Shown piece after piece: positions 7,461-15,042 of a DNA stretch of 33,635 nucleotides. The stretch is from Streptomyces sp. Ncost-T10-10d (lineage in GTDB: Bacteria > Actinomycetota > Actinomycetes > Streptomycetales > Streptomycetaceae): NCBI RefSeq assembly GCF_900091955.1, contig NZ_FMDF01000055.1:1-33635 (forward strand), written 5' to 3'. The notes below the pieces were generated by a model. The model worked only from the letters and a program-made list of their open reading frames with translations, searched no databases and was not told the DNA's origin. A program made the translations under genes and the position numbers. Numbering within the stretch: position 1 is the first letter of the stretch; each line of letters begins with the position of its first letter.

Positions 7461-8675
7461 CTACCGGCCGCTGAAGGTCTCAGCGGCCCGGCGAGCACCG
7501 TGACCGGTCGCCACGGGCCGGTGGCGGCTGCCTGCCGGTGCCCGGCGCAGGGCGAGTGCGGCGATGTCGTCGCGTCGCACGCCTCCGGAGAAGGACTCCA
7601 GGTCGGCGTGGAGCGCGTCCAGCACCTCGCGCGGCCCGTGCGCCGCCCAGTGGGCCAGCCGGGCGTCCAGCGGATAGAAGGCGCCCGATGCGTCGCGGGC
7701 CTCGGTGACCCCGTCGGTGAAGACCAGAAGCGTCGCGCCGGGCGGGAAGTCCAGCGGTTCCGCGACCCGCGCCTCCGCGCTGAGCTCCGCCATGCCCAAG
7801 GGAACGGATGTGCGCCGCAGCGGAACCGGGCGGGCCACGCCGTCGTGCAGCAGCCGGGGCGGCAGATGGCCGCAGTTCACGGCCTGCACCCGGTCCTCCC
7901 CGTCGAAGCCGAGCACCAGAGCGGTGACGAAGCGTTCGATCTCTCCGGTCTGGGCGGAGAACGTGTTGTGCCGGGCGACCGCGTCCTCCAGCGCATCGAC
8001 CACTCCGGTCAGGGTGGGCTCACGAATGGCCGCTTCCCGGAACGCTCCGAGCACGGCGAAGCCTGCCCCGATCGCGGCGAGCCCCTTGCCCTGCACATCT
8101 CCGATGATCAACCGGGTTCCGTAGGGCGACTGCACGACTTCGTAGATGTCACCGCCGACCAGGCGGTCCTCCTCGATCGGCGTATAGATGCCGTGGGCGA
8201 AGATCTGCTCGGTCAGGATGGGCAGCGGGCGCAGAATCTGTCGCTGGAGCGCAACGGCGGCGGAGCGCAGTCTGGCTATTTCGGCGGCATGACGGAGCCG
8301 CAGCGCGCAGGAACCGACGCCGAGGAAGCAGGCCAGCGCGGTGAAGGCGATGCTGCTGGTGACGTCCCAGAACGCTCCCCCGGTCACCAGTCGTGAGCAG
8401 ACGACCACGGTCATGATCCAGGTGGCCACGCCCACCGTCTGCCGAATCGTTCCGAAGACCGAGACGAGTGCGGGCACGACCACGAGGAGCGGTATGAGGC
8501 GCAGCTCGTCGCCGGTCCAGACGTCAAGGATGGCAACCAGGACGGTCACGAGTGTCAGCCCGCCGAACAGTGCCCCGTTCCCGATCCGGGGGGCGAAAAC
8601 GGCTTCTTCCCCCGCGTCCGTACCAGGGAGCGCCGCTCCACGCGTCGCCGCTCGGTGCTGGAGCCCGATCGTCAC
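7461..8675 (-). CDS. Membrane-anchored PP2C/SpoIIE-type serine phosphatase
   Basis: Protein of 404 residues. The N-terminal third holds several hydrophobic segments (about residues 35-125, for example LFGGLTLVTVLVAILDVW and ALVSVFGTIRQTVGVATW). A linker helix then leads into a PP2C domain with GGDIYEV, IIGDVQGKGLAAIGAGF, NCGHLPP and LLVFTDGVTEARD; the aspartates of GGD, GDV and TDG would bind the metals. No sensory PAS or GAF domain or anti-sigma kinase domain is seen. Such Streptomyces proteins are thought to dephosphorylate anti-sigma-factor antagonists. GTG 8675 has GGGAGG about 8-9 nt upstream. The gene is monocistronic, with hairpins on both sides. A link to the sigma factor at 12.0 kb is possible but unproven. 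Confidence 0.9.
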   Translation of the reverse strand: MTIGLQHRAATRGAALPGTDAGEEAVFAPRIGNGALFGGLTLVTVLVAILDVWTGDELRLIPLLVVVPALVSVFGTIRQTVGVATWIMTVVVCSRLVTGGAFWDVTSSIAFTALACFLGVGSCALRLRHAAEIARLRSAAVALQRQILRPLPILTEQIFAHGIYTPIEEDRLVGGDIYEVVQSPYGTRLIIGDVQGKGLAAIGAGFAVLGAFREAAIREPTLTGVVDALEDAVARHNTFSAQTGEIERFVTALVLGFDGEDRVQAVNCGHLPPRLLHDGVARPVPLRRTSVPLGMAELSAEARVAEPLDFPPGATLLVFTDGVTEARDASGAFYPLDARLAHWAAHGPREVLDALHADLESFSGGVRRDDIAALALRRAPAGSRHRPVATGHGARRAAETFSGR

Positions 8676-8803
8676 GGCCCATTCCTCCCGGGATCTGCCG
8701 GCCCAGCGCCGACGTTCCGTCCCAGTCCATCCGGTTCACAGGGGGCAGCACACGAGGCTTACGGCCTCTTGGAGCGCGCCGAAGGTCCCGGAAACGGAAA
8801 CGG

Positions 8804-8844
8804 CAGTGACCTTCGGCCCGGAAATCCCGGGACGAAGGTCACTG
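8804..8844 (-). terminator. Hairpin terminator downstream of GNAT gene
   Basis: Perfect 12-bp arms CAGTGACCTTCG (8804-8815) and CGAAGGTCACTG (8833-8844) enclose a further GCCCGG/CCCGGG-type pairing around AAAT. It begins 9 nt after the stop of the minus-strand acetyltransferase gene. The strong stem without a T-run fits Streptomyces usage. It also insulates the PP2C gene upstream region. Confidence 0.75.
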
Positions 8845-8853
8845 TGTTGCGGT

Positions 8854-9627
8854 TCAGCGCACGGCTGCCGCACAGGCGTCGCCGTCGCGGCGGACGCCAC
8901 CGGTTCCCGGCAGGCGCGTCGGCGGATGATCCGGTACGAGCGCCGAGAGGAAGGACGTCCGGCGGCGGAGAACGAATCCCAGCGATTCGTAGAGCCGGAC
9001 GGCATGGGTGTTGGAGGCGGAGGCGTGCAGGAACGGTGTTTCGCCGCGCTGCTTGATCTCGTGGGCGACGGCGAGGACGAGCCCGCTGCCGAGCCCCTGC
9101 CCGCGCACGGAGTCGTCCGTGCAGACGCCACTGATCTCGCTCCAGCCGGGTGGGTGGAGGCGTTCGCCCGCCATCGCGACGAGCGCTCCTTCGCGGCGGA
9201 CGCCGAGGTAGGTGCCGAGCTCGACCGAACGGGGCAGGAACGGCCCCGGGCGGGTGCGGGCGACCAGGTCGAGCATCTCGGGCACATCGGCGGGTCCGAG
9301 TCGTACGGCCTGCGGAAACGGGGCCGCCGCGACCCCGGCGTCGACGAGCTGGACGCCCTCGGCGTGAAAGGTGATCTCCCAGTCGTCCGGCGGCGGTTCA
9401 CGGAAGGCGGTGATGGTGACGGCGCCACCGGGGCCGGCGAGCGCCGCTGCGTCGGCCCAGTCCTCGGCCTTCGGCGCGTCCGGGATCGCGACCCAGGGGG
9501 CCACGTCCGCCGGGTAGCGCAGGATGCGGCCACGCTCCTCGGCGAAGTGGGAGTGCGGGCCGGTCAGTGCGGCGCGGACCGGGTTGTCCAGCGGGTGCCC
9601 ACCCCCAGGGACATGCGGCGCGCTCAC
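8854..9627 (-). CDS. GNAT-family N-acetyltransferase
   Basis: Protein of 257 residues. The first half is a poorly conserved domain containing PADVAPWVAIPDAPKAEDW. The C-terminal half, from about residue 125, is a GNAT fold: strand GVRREGALVAMAGERL, then the acetyl-CoA loop DSVRGQGLGSGLVLAV (R/Q-x-x-G-x-G type), then FLHASASNTHAVRLYESLGF, the conserved motif B. The layout resembles FR47-like acetyltransferases. The substrate is unknown. GTG 9627 overlaps the upstream oxidoreductase stop by 4 nt (GTGA), which fixes the start and shows that the two genes are co-translated. A strong hairpin follows the stop. Confidence 0.88.
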   Translation of the reverse strand: MSAPHVPGGGHPLDNPVRAALTGPHSHFAEERGRILRYPADVAPWVAIPDAPKAEDWADAAALAGPGGAVTITAFREPPPDDWEITFHAEGVQLVDAGVAAAPFPQAVRLGPADVPEMLDLVARTRPGPFLPRSVELGTYLGVRREGALVAMAGERLHPPGWSEISGVCTDDSVRGQGLGSGLVLAVAHEIKQRGETPFLHASASNTHAVRLYESLGFVLRRRTSFLSALVPDHPPTRLPGTGGVRRDGDACAAAVR

Positions 9628-10544
9628 GCGATCGCCTCGATCACGATCTTCCCGCGCGCATGTCCGCTCTCCACGGCACGCAGCGCTTGTCCCGCCTCGG
9701 CGAGCGGAAAGGTCCCGGTCACATACGTCCGCAGGGCGCCGGTGACGACGAGGTTCGCCACCTCGTCGAGAACCGCCGCGGTACGGGCCCGTACGACGGC
9801 CGCCCCGCCGAGCTCCACCGCCAGTGGCTTGCCCCCGGCGCTGATCAGCGTGGCCGGGTCCGTGAGCAGCGGGGCCACGGCCCTCAGGGTGTCTCCGCCG
9901 ACCAGGTCGAAGACCGCGTCGATGCCGTCGGGGGCCGCTGCCCGGACCCGGTCGGCAAGACCGGCGCCGGATTCGACGTGCACCGCGCCGAGCGACTCGA
10001 TGAAGTCCTTCTTGGCCGCGCTCGCGGTACCGATGACATGTATACCGGCGTGGCGGGCGAGCTGTACCGCGGCCGTTCCGACACCGCCTCCGGCTCCGGT
10101 GATCAGCAGGGTCGAACCGGGAGCGAGTCCGAGCTGGCGGACGCCGTCGTACGCGGTGGCCACCGCGACCGGCAGTACGGCCGCGTCGGTGAACGACAGC
10201 TCGGCCGGCTTGTGCGCGGTCACGGCGGCGGGCAGCAGCGTGTACTCGGCGTACCCGCCGGTCACCGGGTTGCCGAAGACCTCGTCCCCGACCGCGAACC
10301 CTTCGACGTCCGGGCCCACGCCCTCGACGACTCCGGCGGCCTCGCTGCCGAAGACGGTGGGAAACGGCTGCGGCTCGCTGCCGGGCCTGGTGTACCCCGT
10401 ACGCAGCTTCCAGTCGACCGGGTTGACCCCGGCCGCCCGGACGGCGACGAGCAGTTCGCCGGGGCCCGGCGCCGGCACGTCCTGCTCGATGAGGGCCTCC
10501 ACCTCCGGTCCGCCGTTGCGGGTGAACACGTACGCCTTGGGCAT
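9624..10544 (-). CDS. Zinc-less MDR-type NADP oxidoreductase (quinone-oxidoreductase-like)
   Basis: Protein of 306 residues with the GroES-like first half (AAGVNPVDWKLRTGY, GSEAAGVVEGVG, VGDEVFG) and a Rossmann domain with ITGAGGGVGTAAVQLA, the AxxGGVG signature of quinone oxidoreductases and enoyl reductases. The catalytic and structural zinc cysteines of alcohol dehydrogenases are absent. GTASAAKKDF after strand two favours NADPH. It probably reduces an activated double bond or quinone. GGAGAAAGGGAG directly precedes ATG 10544. It is the first gene of a two-gene operon with the GNAT protein. Confidence 0.92.
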   Translation of the reverse strand: MPKAYVFTRNGGPEVEALIEQDVPAPGPGELLVAVRAAGVNPVDWKLRTGYTRPGSEPQPFPTVFGSEAAGVVEGVGPDVEGFAVGDEVFGNPVTGGYAEYTLLPAAVTAHKPAELSFTDAAVLPVAVATAYDGVRQLGLAPGSTLLITGAGGGVGTAAVQLARHAGIHVIGTASAAKKDFIESLGAVHVESGAGLADRVRAAAPDGIDAVFDLVGGDTLRAVAPLLTDPATLISAGGKPLAVELGGAAVVRARTAAVLDEVANLVVTGALRTYVTGTFPLAEAGQALRAVESGHARGKIVIEAIA

Positions 10545-10685
10545 GAGCTCCCTTTCTCCTGGTCATGGCAGCGACGGTGCACGGCACCGACGGCCGGGCC
10601 GCTCACCGATCACTACAGCAGCAGGAAGGTCCTTTTCCCTGCACGTATTCCCGGGCCGGTGGAGTGTTCATCGGGCCGCAATGAT

Positions 10686-11597
10686 TCAGCGGACGCCGCC
10701 CGTGGCCGGGTCCACGACCTTGTTCACGAGGAGTTCGAGAAGCCGCCGGTCGTCGCCCGCGGTGCCGCGTTCGGCGGGTGTGTCCGGGTTGACGTCGAGC
10801 AGCACGTGGGTGGCGCCCAGCTCGCCGAGTTCTGCCAGATCGGCCCGGATCCGGTCTGTCGTGCCGTGCCCGGCGGGGCGTTCGCTGCCGAGGAGTGCGT
10901 CGGTGACGCGGATCTGCAACCGCGGCACGAGTGTGGGAGCGGGGCGCCGGACCCGTTCGGCCTCCTCGGTGATCACCGGCAGCCCGGCCCGGATCGCATC
11001 GAGAGGCAGCCGGTACGGATGCCAGCCCTCACCGAGCCGGGCGGCGCGACGCTGGGCAGCGGCCGAGTTGCCACCGACCCAGACGGGCAGGCAGGGGGCG
11101 GATGCGGGCGCGGGAGCGGTCCGTACTCCTTGATAGGAGACGTGGTCGCCCCGGAACGTCGTGGGGTCCTCGGCCCATGCGGCGCGGATGGCGGCCAGGT
11201 ACTCGTCGGTGATCCGTCCCCGCTCGGCGAAGGGCACGCCCAGCGCCTCGTACTCGGCCCTGGACCAGCCGATCCCCGCGCCGAGGATGAATCCGTCGGC
11301 GTTCAGGTTGTCGATATTGGCTGCGAGCCGGGCGGTCTGCAGAGGGTGCCGGTACGGAATCACGGTGACGGTCGTACCGAGCACCAGACCTGGCACCCGC
11401 CCGGCGATGTGCGCGGCGAGTACGAACTGGTCGTAGAACGGGGCGGGATACGTCTCGTGCACATCGGGGGTGACCGCGATGTGATCGGAGATCATCGCGA
11501 AGGAGTACCCCAACTCGCGTGCATCCACAGCCTGTTGGAGGAGGCTTGCCGGGGTGGTGCCGACACCGAAATTGAGTATGTTCACGCCGAATTTCAC
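10686..11597 (-). CDS. LLM-class (luciferase-like) oxidoreductase, probably F420-dependent
   Basis: TIM-barrel protein of 303 residues. It begins MKFGVNILNFG and has the strands SFAMISDHIAV, LVLGTTVTVIPYRHPLQTAR and GFILGAGIGWSRAEYEALG that typify actinobacterial F420-dependent LLM proteins. Later comes CLPVWVGGNSAAAQRRAARLGEGWHPY. The cofactor F420 rather than FMN is inferred from the subgroup. The reaction is unknown. GTG 11597 is used; the upstream AGG is weak, and the start is fixed mainly by the first beta strand. The gene stands alone; 141 nt without a recognisable gene separate it from the MDR gene. Confidence 0.9.
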   Translation of the reverse strand: MKFGVNILNFGVGTTPASLLQQAVDARELGYSFAMISDHIAVTPDVHETYPAPFYDQFVLAAHIAGRVPGLVLGTTVTVIPYRHPLQTARLAANIDNLNADGFILGAGIGWSRAEYEALGVPFAERGRITDEYLAAIRAAWAEDPTTFRGDHVSYQGVRTAPAPASAPCLPVWVGGNSAAAQRRAARLGEGWHPYRLPLDAIRAGLPVITEEAERVRRPAPTLVPRLQIRVTDALLGSERPAGHGTTDRIRADLAELGELGATHVLLDVNPDTPAERGTAGDDRRLLELLVNKVVDPATGGVR

Positions 11598-12022
11598 GAT
11601 CGGAGCCTAACAACCGGACATACGCGAACTTCTTGTCGGTGAAGATCCGGATGCAGACCGCAGCCGGGTCACCGTCGGCCTGCCCCCGCCCCCACGTCCA
11701 CCGGATGCACAGCAGTCGGGGCACCGTCGATTTCGACTCAACTGCCGCTGGATATGAGCCGGTCGGCCCCGATGCGCCGTCGGCTGTGGCAACCTGGAGG
11801 CGACCGCCCCACCGGGCTCCCCCGTACCGGTGGGGCGGTTCTGGTGTCCGGTGCGCCTCGCCGCACAGATATCGCGCCTCGCCTGAACAGAGATGACGAG
11901 GGGTCATGACGATTCCCGGCCATAGACGCCGTGTGACCTGATCGACTTCCACTTTTCCGCATGGGAGCGGCCTGCGGGGGCAGACGCCTACACCTCACCT
12001 ACTACCAGGGGAGCGTGACAAG
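11598..12022. other. Intergenic region of 425 nt between LLM gene and sigma-factor gene
   Basis: No convincing protein gene. It holds the LLM promoter region at the left, the structured RNA candidate at 11750-11849 in the middle, and at the right a possible 11-codon reading frame MTIPGHRRRVT (11906-11941, plus strand) preceded by GAGGGG. The sigma-factor start region has GGGGAG at 12007-12012. No sigma-B-type promoter (GTTT - GGGTAT) was recognised. Confidence 0.5.
11750..11849 (+). ncRNA. Structured leader RNA, possible SAM-I/SAM-IV clan riboswitch
   Basis: A 6-bp closing stem (GGATAT 11750-11755 with GTGTCC 11844-11849, two G-U pairs) is followed by GAG. Next is an imperfect hairpin (AGCCG ... 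CGGCT with an inner CGGC/GCCG), then GGCAACC (11788-11794). A perfect 13-bp hairpin follows (11803-11815 with 11827-11839), and TCTGGTG precedes the closing stem. The order stem-GAG-hairpin-GGCAACC-hairpin-GGTG resembles the SAM-I/SAM-IV riboswitch core, but several conserved positions do not match. The next gene on this strand encodes a sigma factor, not a usual SAM target. The 13-bp hairpin could instead be a simple terminator. Confidence 0.3.
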
Positions 12023-12931
12023 ATGACGGCGCACACTGCGCAGACTGCCGGTGCGGAGCGAGCGGAGAGTGCACGGTCGACGCCGACGGGGGAGGCTGCC
12101 GGGGACATCGGCGACCTGCCATGGATCGAGGATGCGGGGAAGATCGCCCCGCCGGATGCGCGTGAACTGTCCAGGCTGTTCTTCGACCGGCTCCAGGTCC
12201 TTGAGGAGGGAACCCCCGCCCATCAGTACGCGCGCAACACCCTCATCGAGATGAACCTCTCCCTTGTCCGCTTCGCCGCAGGACGGTTCCGGAACCGGGG
12301 CGGCGGCGACATGGAGGACATCGTCCAGGTGGGTACCATCGGGCTGATCAAGGCCATCGACCGGTTCGATCTCTCCCGCGAGGTCGAGTTCACCTCCTTC
12401 GCGGTCCCTTACATCACCGGCGAGATAAAACGGTTCTTCCGTGACACCAGCTGGGCGGTGCATGTCCCGCGCCGACTGCAGGAGTTGCGGGTCGACATCG
12501 CCAGGACCAAGGAGTCCCTGGCCACGCAGCTCGACCGCGACCCCACCGTGCCGGAGCTGGCCGATCAACTGGGGCTCAGCGAGGGCGAGGTCACCGAGGG
12601 CATCGTGGCGGCCAACGGGTACACGGCGGGTTCGCTGGACATGCCGGCCGATCCGGCGGACGCGGGCCGGCGAAACGCACCGGGGCGCACCTTCGCCGAT
12701 GTCCTGGGCGGACCCGATCCCGCCATGGAGACGGTCGAGAATCTGCATACGCTCGCGCCGCTGCTCGGCGATCTCGACGTTCGTGAGCGCCGCATCATCG
12801 ACATGCGTTTCGGCCAGGAGATGACCCAGTCCCAGATCGGCACGGAGCTCGGCATCTCGCAGATGCATGTGTCGCGGCTGATCAGCAGGATTCTGGGGAA
12901 GCTCCGCAGCGGAATGCTCGTCGAGGAGTAA
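12023..12931 (+). CDS. SigB/SigF/SigG-family RNA polymerase sigma factor
   Basis: Sigma-70-type factor of 302 residues, group 3 (stress/development). Region 2 includes NLSLVRFAAGRFR, GDMEDIVQVGTIGLIKAIDR and FTSFAVPYITGEIKRFFRD. Region 3 includes VHVPRRLQELRVD and PTVPELADQLGLSEGEV. Region 4 includes LDVRERRIIDMRFGQEMTQS and IGTELGISQMHVSRLISRIL, the -35 binding helix-turn-helix. About 40 non-conserved residues precede region 1.2/2. GGGGAG lies about 10 nt before ATG 12023. No anti-sigma or antagonist gene is adjacent, so control must come from elsewhere; a membrane PP2C phosphatase gene lies 3.3 kb away on the other strand. Confidence 0.93.
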   Translation: MTAHTAQTAGAERAESARSTPTGEAAGDIGDLPWIEDAGKIAPPDARELSRLFFDRLQVLEEGTPAHQYARNTLIEMNLSLVRFAAGRFRNRGGGDMEDIVQVGTIGLIKAIDRFDLSREVEFTSFAVPYITGEIKRFFRDTSWAVHVPRRLQELRVDIARTKESLATQLDRDPTVPELADQLGLSEGEVTEGIVAANGYTAGSLDMPADPADAGRRNAPGRTFADVLGGPDPAMETVENLHTLAPLLGDLDVRERRIIDMRFGQEMTQSQIGTELGISQMHVSRLISRILGKLRSGMLVEE

Positions 12932-13195
12932 ATCTGAGCGGATTCGGCACCGAAGCGGGCGTCCGGTGGCGGCGTGCGGCTGCGCGACGGGCAGAGGAGC
13001 GGGAACTGGTCCGCCGGTCGGCCGACTGACTGCCCAGGGGACCGTGGTACGGCCGTCCTGCCGTCGGCGCGGGCGACGGACCGAACGGGCCTTACGCAGC
13101 CGGAGGTTGCCGTCCACATCACGCAGGGCTGCCTGATCGGTGCCGTGGGCACGGCACGAGGCGCAGGCCGCCTGAACGGCTGTAACGGGCCCGGC
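12932..13195. other. Non-coding stretch after the sigma-factor gene
   Basis: About 260 nt with no supported gene on either strand; frames open here have no recognisable domain or ribosome site. A small hairpin GTGCCGT-GGGC-ACGGCAC occupies 13140-13157 and could help end transcription. Nothing else was identified. Confidence 0.4.
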
Positions 13196-13222
13196 GGTGC
13201 CGGAGCGGACTGCTCCGGCACC
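13196..13222 (-). terminator. Hairpin terminator of the dehydrogenase gene
   Basis: A perfect 11-bp stem, GGTGCCGGAGC (13196-13206) with GCTCCGGCACC (13212-13222), has a 5-nt loop. It lies 22 nt after the minus-strand stop at 13245. It may also stop plus-strand transcripts from the sigma gene. Confidence 0.65.
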
Positions 13223-13244
13223 TGGTCGGACCGTCCGGCAGGAC

Positions 13245-14153
13245 TCAGCCACCGTCCTTCTCCGGGGCGCGGCCCGCGTAGTAGGTGGCGATCATGTCCT
13301 CGCCGCCGTGCCCCGCCGCCTCGGCGCGCGCGAAACGGTCGACCGACGCGGCGACCAGGTCCAGCCGCACCCCTGACTCCTGTGCCGCGTCCAGGATGAG
13401 GCGGCTGTCCTTGAGCGCGTTGGACACGGAGAAACTCGGGGTGAGGTCACCGGAGAGGAGGGCGGCGGACTTGCCCTGAAGGTAGGCGGAGTCCAGCGGG
13501 CCGCCCTTCATTACGTCGAGGAACGTCTGCGGGGCGATCCCCAGTCCTTCGGCCAGGTTGAGGCATTCCGCGATGCCGTTGACCATGGTGATCACCCACG
13601 TGTTGACCACGAGCTTCAGCCGCGAGGCCGCCCCGGGAGTCTCCGCGACCCAGACCGTTCGCTGTCCGATCGCATCCAGCACCGGGTTCACCGACGCCCG
13701 GGCGGTGGAGGGACCGGACACGAAGACCGTCAACGTGCCCTGTTCCGCGGGCTGTTTGGTACCGGAGACCGGTGCGTCGAGATAGACCAGACCCGCGTCC
13801 ATCGCGCGCCTGGCGAGATCGGCGGTGGCGTCGAGCCCGACGGTCGAGCTCTGGAGCAGCACCTGGCCGGCGTGCAGCCCGGGCGACGCGGCGGTCAGCG
13901 CGGCGGCGACGGCGGGGCCGTCGTTGAGCATGGTGAGGATGACGTCGGCACCGCGTACGGCTTCCTCCGCCGTCTCGGTGACCGTGGCGCCATCGGCGGC
14001 GAGCGGGGCCGCCTTGGCCTGCGTACGGTTCCAGGCACGGACGTCGAGTCCGGCCCGGAGCAGACTCCGGACCATGCCTGATCCCATGATTCCGGTGCCG
14101 AGGACGGCGACCGTCGGCCGCTTCGAGGTGGCGTCGGCAGCGCTTGAGGTCAT
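13245..14153 (-). CDS. NAD(P)-dependent beta-hydroxyacid dehydrogenase (6PGDH/HIBADH-like)
   Basis: Protein of 302 residues. The Rossmann domain carries VAVLGTGIMGSGMVRSLLRA (dinucleotide motif GxGxMG at about residues 19-24) and VRAWNRTQAKA, whose Asn-Arg suggests NADP. The substrate-binding signature YLDAPVSGTKQPAEQGTL, the linker VWVAETPGAASRLKLVVNTW with the catalytic lysine, and the all-helical C-terminal half (KDSRLILDAAQESG) are all present. The family oxidises 3-hydroxyisobutyrate, tartronate semialdehyde, related acids or reduces imines; the substrate here is unknown. It lies 54 nt downstream of cbiZ on the same strand and may be co-transcribed with it. Confidence 0.9.
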   Translation of the reverse strand: MTSSAADATSKRPTVAVLGTGIMGSGMVRSLLRAGLDVRAWNRTQAKAAPLAADGATVTETAEEAVRGADVILTMLNDGPAVAAALTAASPGLHAGQVLLQSSTVGLDATADLARRAMDAGLVYLDAPVSGTKQPAEQGTLTVFVSGPSTARASVNPVLDAIGQRTVWVAETPGAASRLKLVVNTWVITMVNGIAECLNLAEGLGIAPQTFLDVMKGGPLDSAYLQGKSAALLSGDLTPSFSVSNALKDSRLILDAAQESGVRLDLVAASVDRFARAEAAGHGGEDMIATYYAGRAPEKDGG

Positions 14154-14207
14154 GAGAGGACTCCCTTCATGGGCCGCGCCCCGGTCGGCTCGCGGCGCAG
14201 TGGGTTC

Positions 14208-14792
14208 TCAGGATTGCCGCAGCGCACCTTCGAGGACGGCAGCGTGCACGGCCCTGGCGAGTCGTGCGCCCCAGCGCGAGCGGGGTCCTGCGAAGGGTTC
14301 ACCGGGGGTGGGTCCCGGGGAGGGGGCGGCGATACAGACGGCGTCGGTGGGGGTGCCGGAGCAGTCGAGTCCCGCATCCAGGAGTGCCTGGACCTTGGCC
14401 TCGGTCGCGGTGGCGATCGCGTTGACGAGCGCGGCGTCGGAGAGAGCCACCGGCAGGGTGACGACGATATTGACCGTGCCCGGCCGCGGCAGCCCCTCGG
14501 TGCCCTCGGCAGGGGCCGCCGCCCAGCCGCGTACGCCGAGTCCGCAGGTCACGGTCGCCGTCACCCCCTCGTCGGCCGCGACTGTGAACGCCGTGACGTC
14601 GGCGGCCGTCATCAGTCCGGCACCGGGTCCGCCGAGGTGTTCCGCGGCGGCGATCTCGGCAAGGTGACGGTCGGGGTCCAGGCGCGGATAGCCGCCGGGC
14701 ACCTGGGCGTTGAGGATCCAGGAGCGCGGGCCGATGCCACCGCCGAGCACGGCGCTGCTGCATACCCGCCACCCCGGCCCGAGCCGCCACAC
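14208..14792 (-). CDS. cbiZ: CbiZ-like adenosylcobinamide amidohydrolase, 5' end missing a start codon
   Basis: Removes the aminopropanol side chain of (adenosyl)cobinamide so that salvaged corrinoids can enter the cobyric-acid route. The body matches the family: SSAVLGGGIGPRSWILNAQV, GLMTAADVTAFTVAADEGV, VTCGLGVRGWAAAP, GTVNIVVTLPVALSDAALVN and the late CIAAPSP. GTG 14792 gives 194 residues but has no ribosome site and falls inside the conserved N-terminus: family-like sequence (RLPEQRGELLTRHEDGLDIH) continues upstream in frame to about 14870. That upstream part has no ATG, GTG or TTG before a stop at about 14930. A frameshift or a rearranged 5' end is likely. The cobalamin importer at 17-20 kb fits this role. 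Confidence 0.75.
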   Translation of the reverse strand: MWRLGPGWRVCSSAVLGGGIGPRSWILNAQVPGGYPRLDPDRHLAEIAAAEHLGGPGAGLMTAADVTAFTVAADEGVTATVTCGLGVRGWAAAPAEGTEGLPRPGTVNIVVTLPVALSDAALVNAIATATEAKVQALLDAGLDCSGTPTDAVCIAAPSPGPTPGEPFAGPRSRWGARLARAVHAAVLEGALRQS

Positions 14793-15042
14793 CAGATGGT
14801 GGATGTCCAGGCCGTCCTCGTGCCGGGTCAGCAGTTCACCGCGCTGTTCGGGCAGCCGGATGCGTACGGAACGGATGAGGCACCCCCGGTGGCACGGCAG
14901 GAGGACGGTGGGCAGTCGGCCCGTCGATCATATGCGCCGGGGTCCCTCGGCCCGCGCCGGGCGCGGTGCGGGGGCGGAGACGTACCGGAGCTCGGTCCTG
15001 GTGCTCGGCGCCGGGCGACTCCGGTACCCGAATATCCGAAGT
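14793..15042. other. Divergent spacer between two 5'-defective genes
   Basis: It contains the extra N-terminal codons of CbiZ without a start (to about 14870) and a possible minus-strand -10 box TATGAT near 14930. GC-rich sequence with no gene or ribosome site follows, up to the protease remnant. Both flanking genes appear to have lost their 5' parts here. Confidence 0.45.

Noticed and set aside
8341..11133. 930-codon plus-strand frame across PP2C, GNAT, MDR and LLM genes
   Set aside because: It crosses four well-supported minus-strand genes and their terminators; sequence is Ser/Thr/Arg/Pro-rich noise.
13140..13157. 7-bp hairpin GTGCCGT-GGGC-ACGGCAC as terminator of the sigma gene
   Set aside because: It is over 200 nt past the sigma stop and short; too weak to list as a feature by itself.
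12002..13252. 416-codon minus-strand frame opposite the sigma-factor gene and into the gap after it
   Set aside because: The sigma factor is certain on the plus strand. The part outside it (12932-13252) has no recognisable domain or start signal, although a small unknown gene there cannot be fully excluded.
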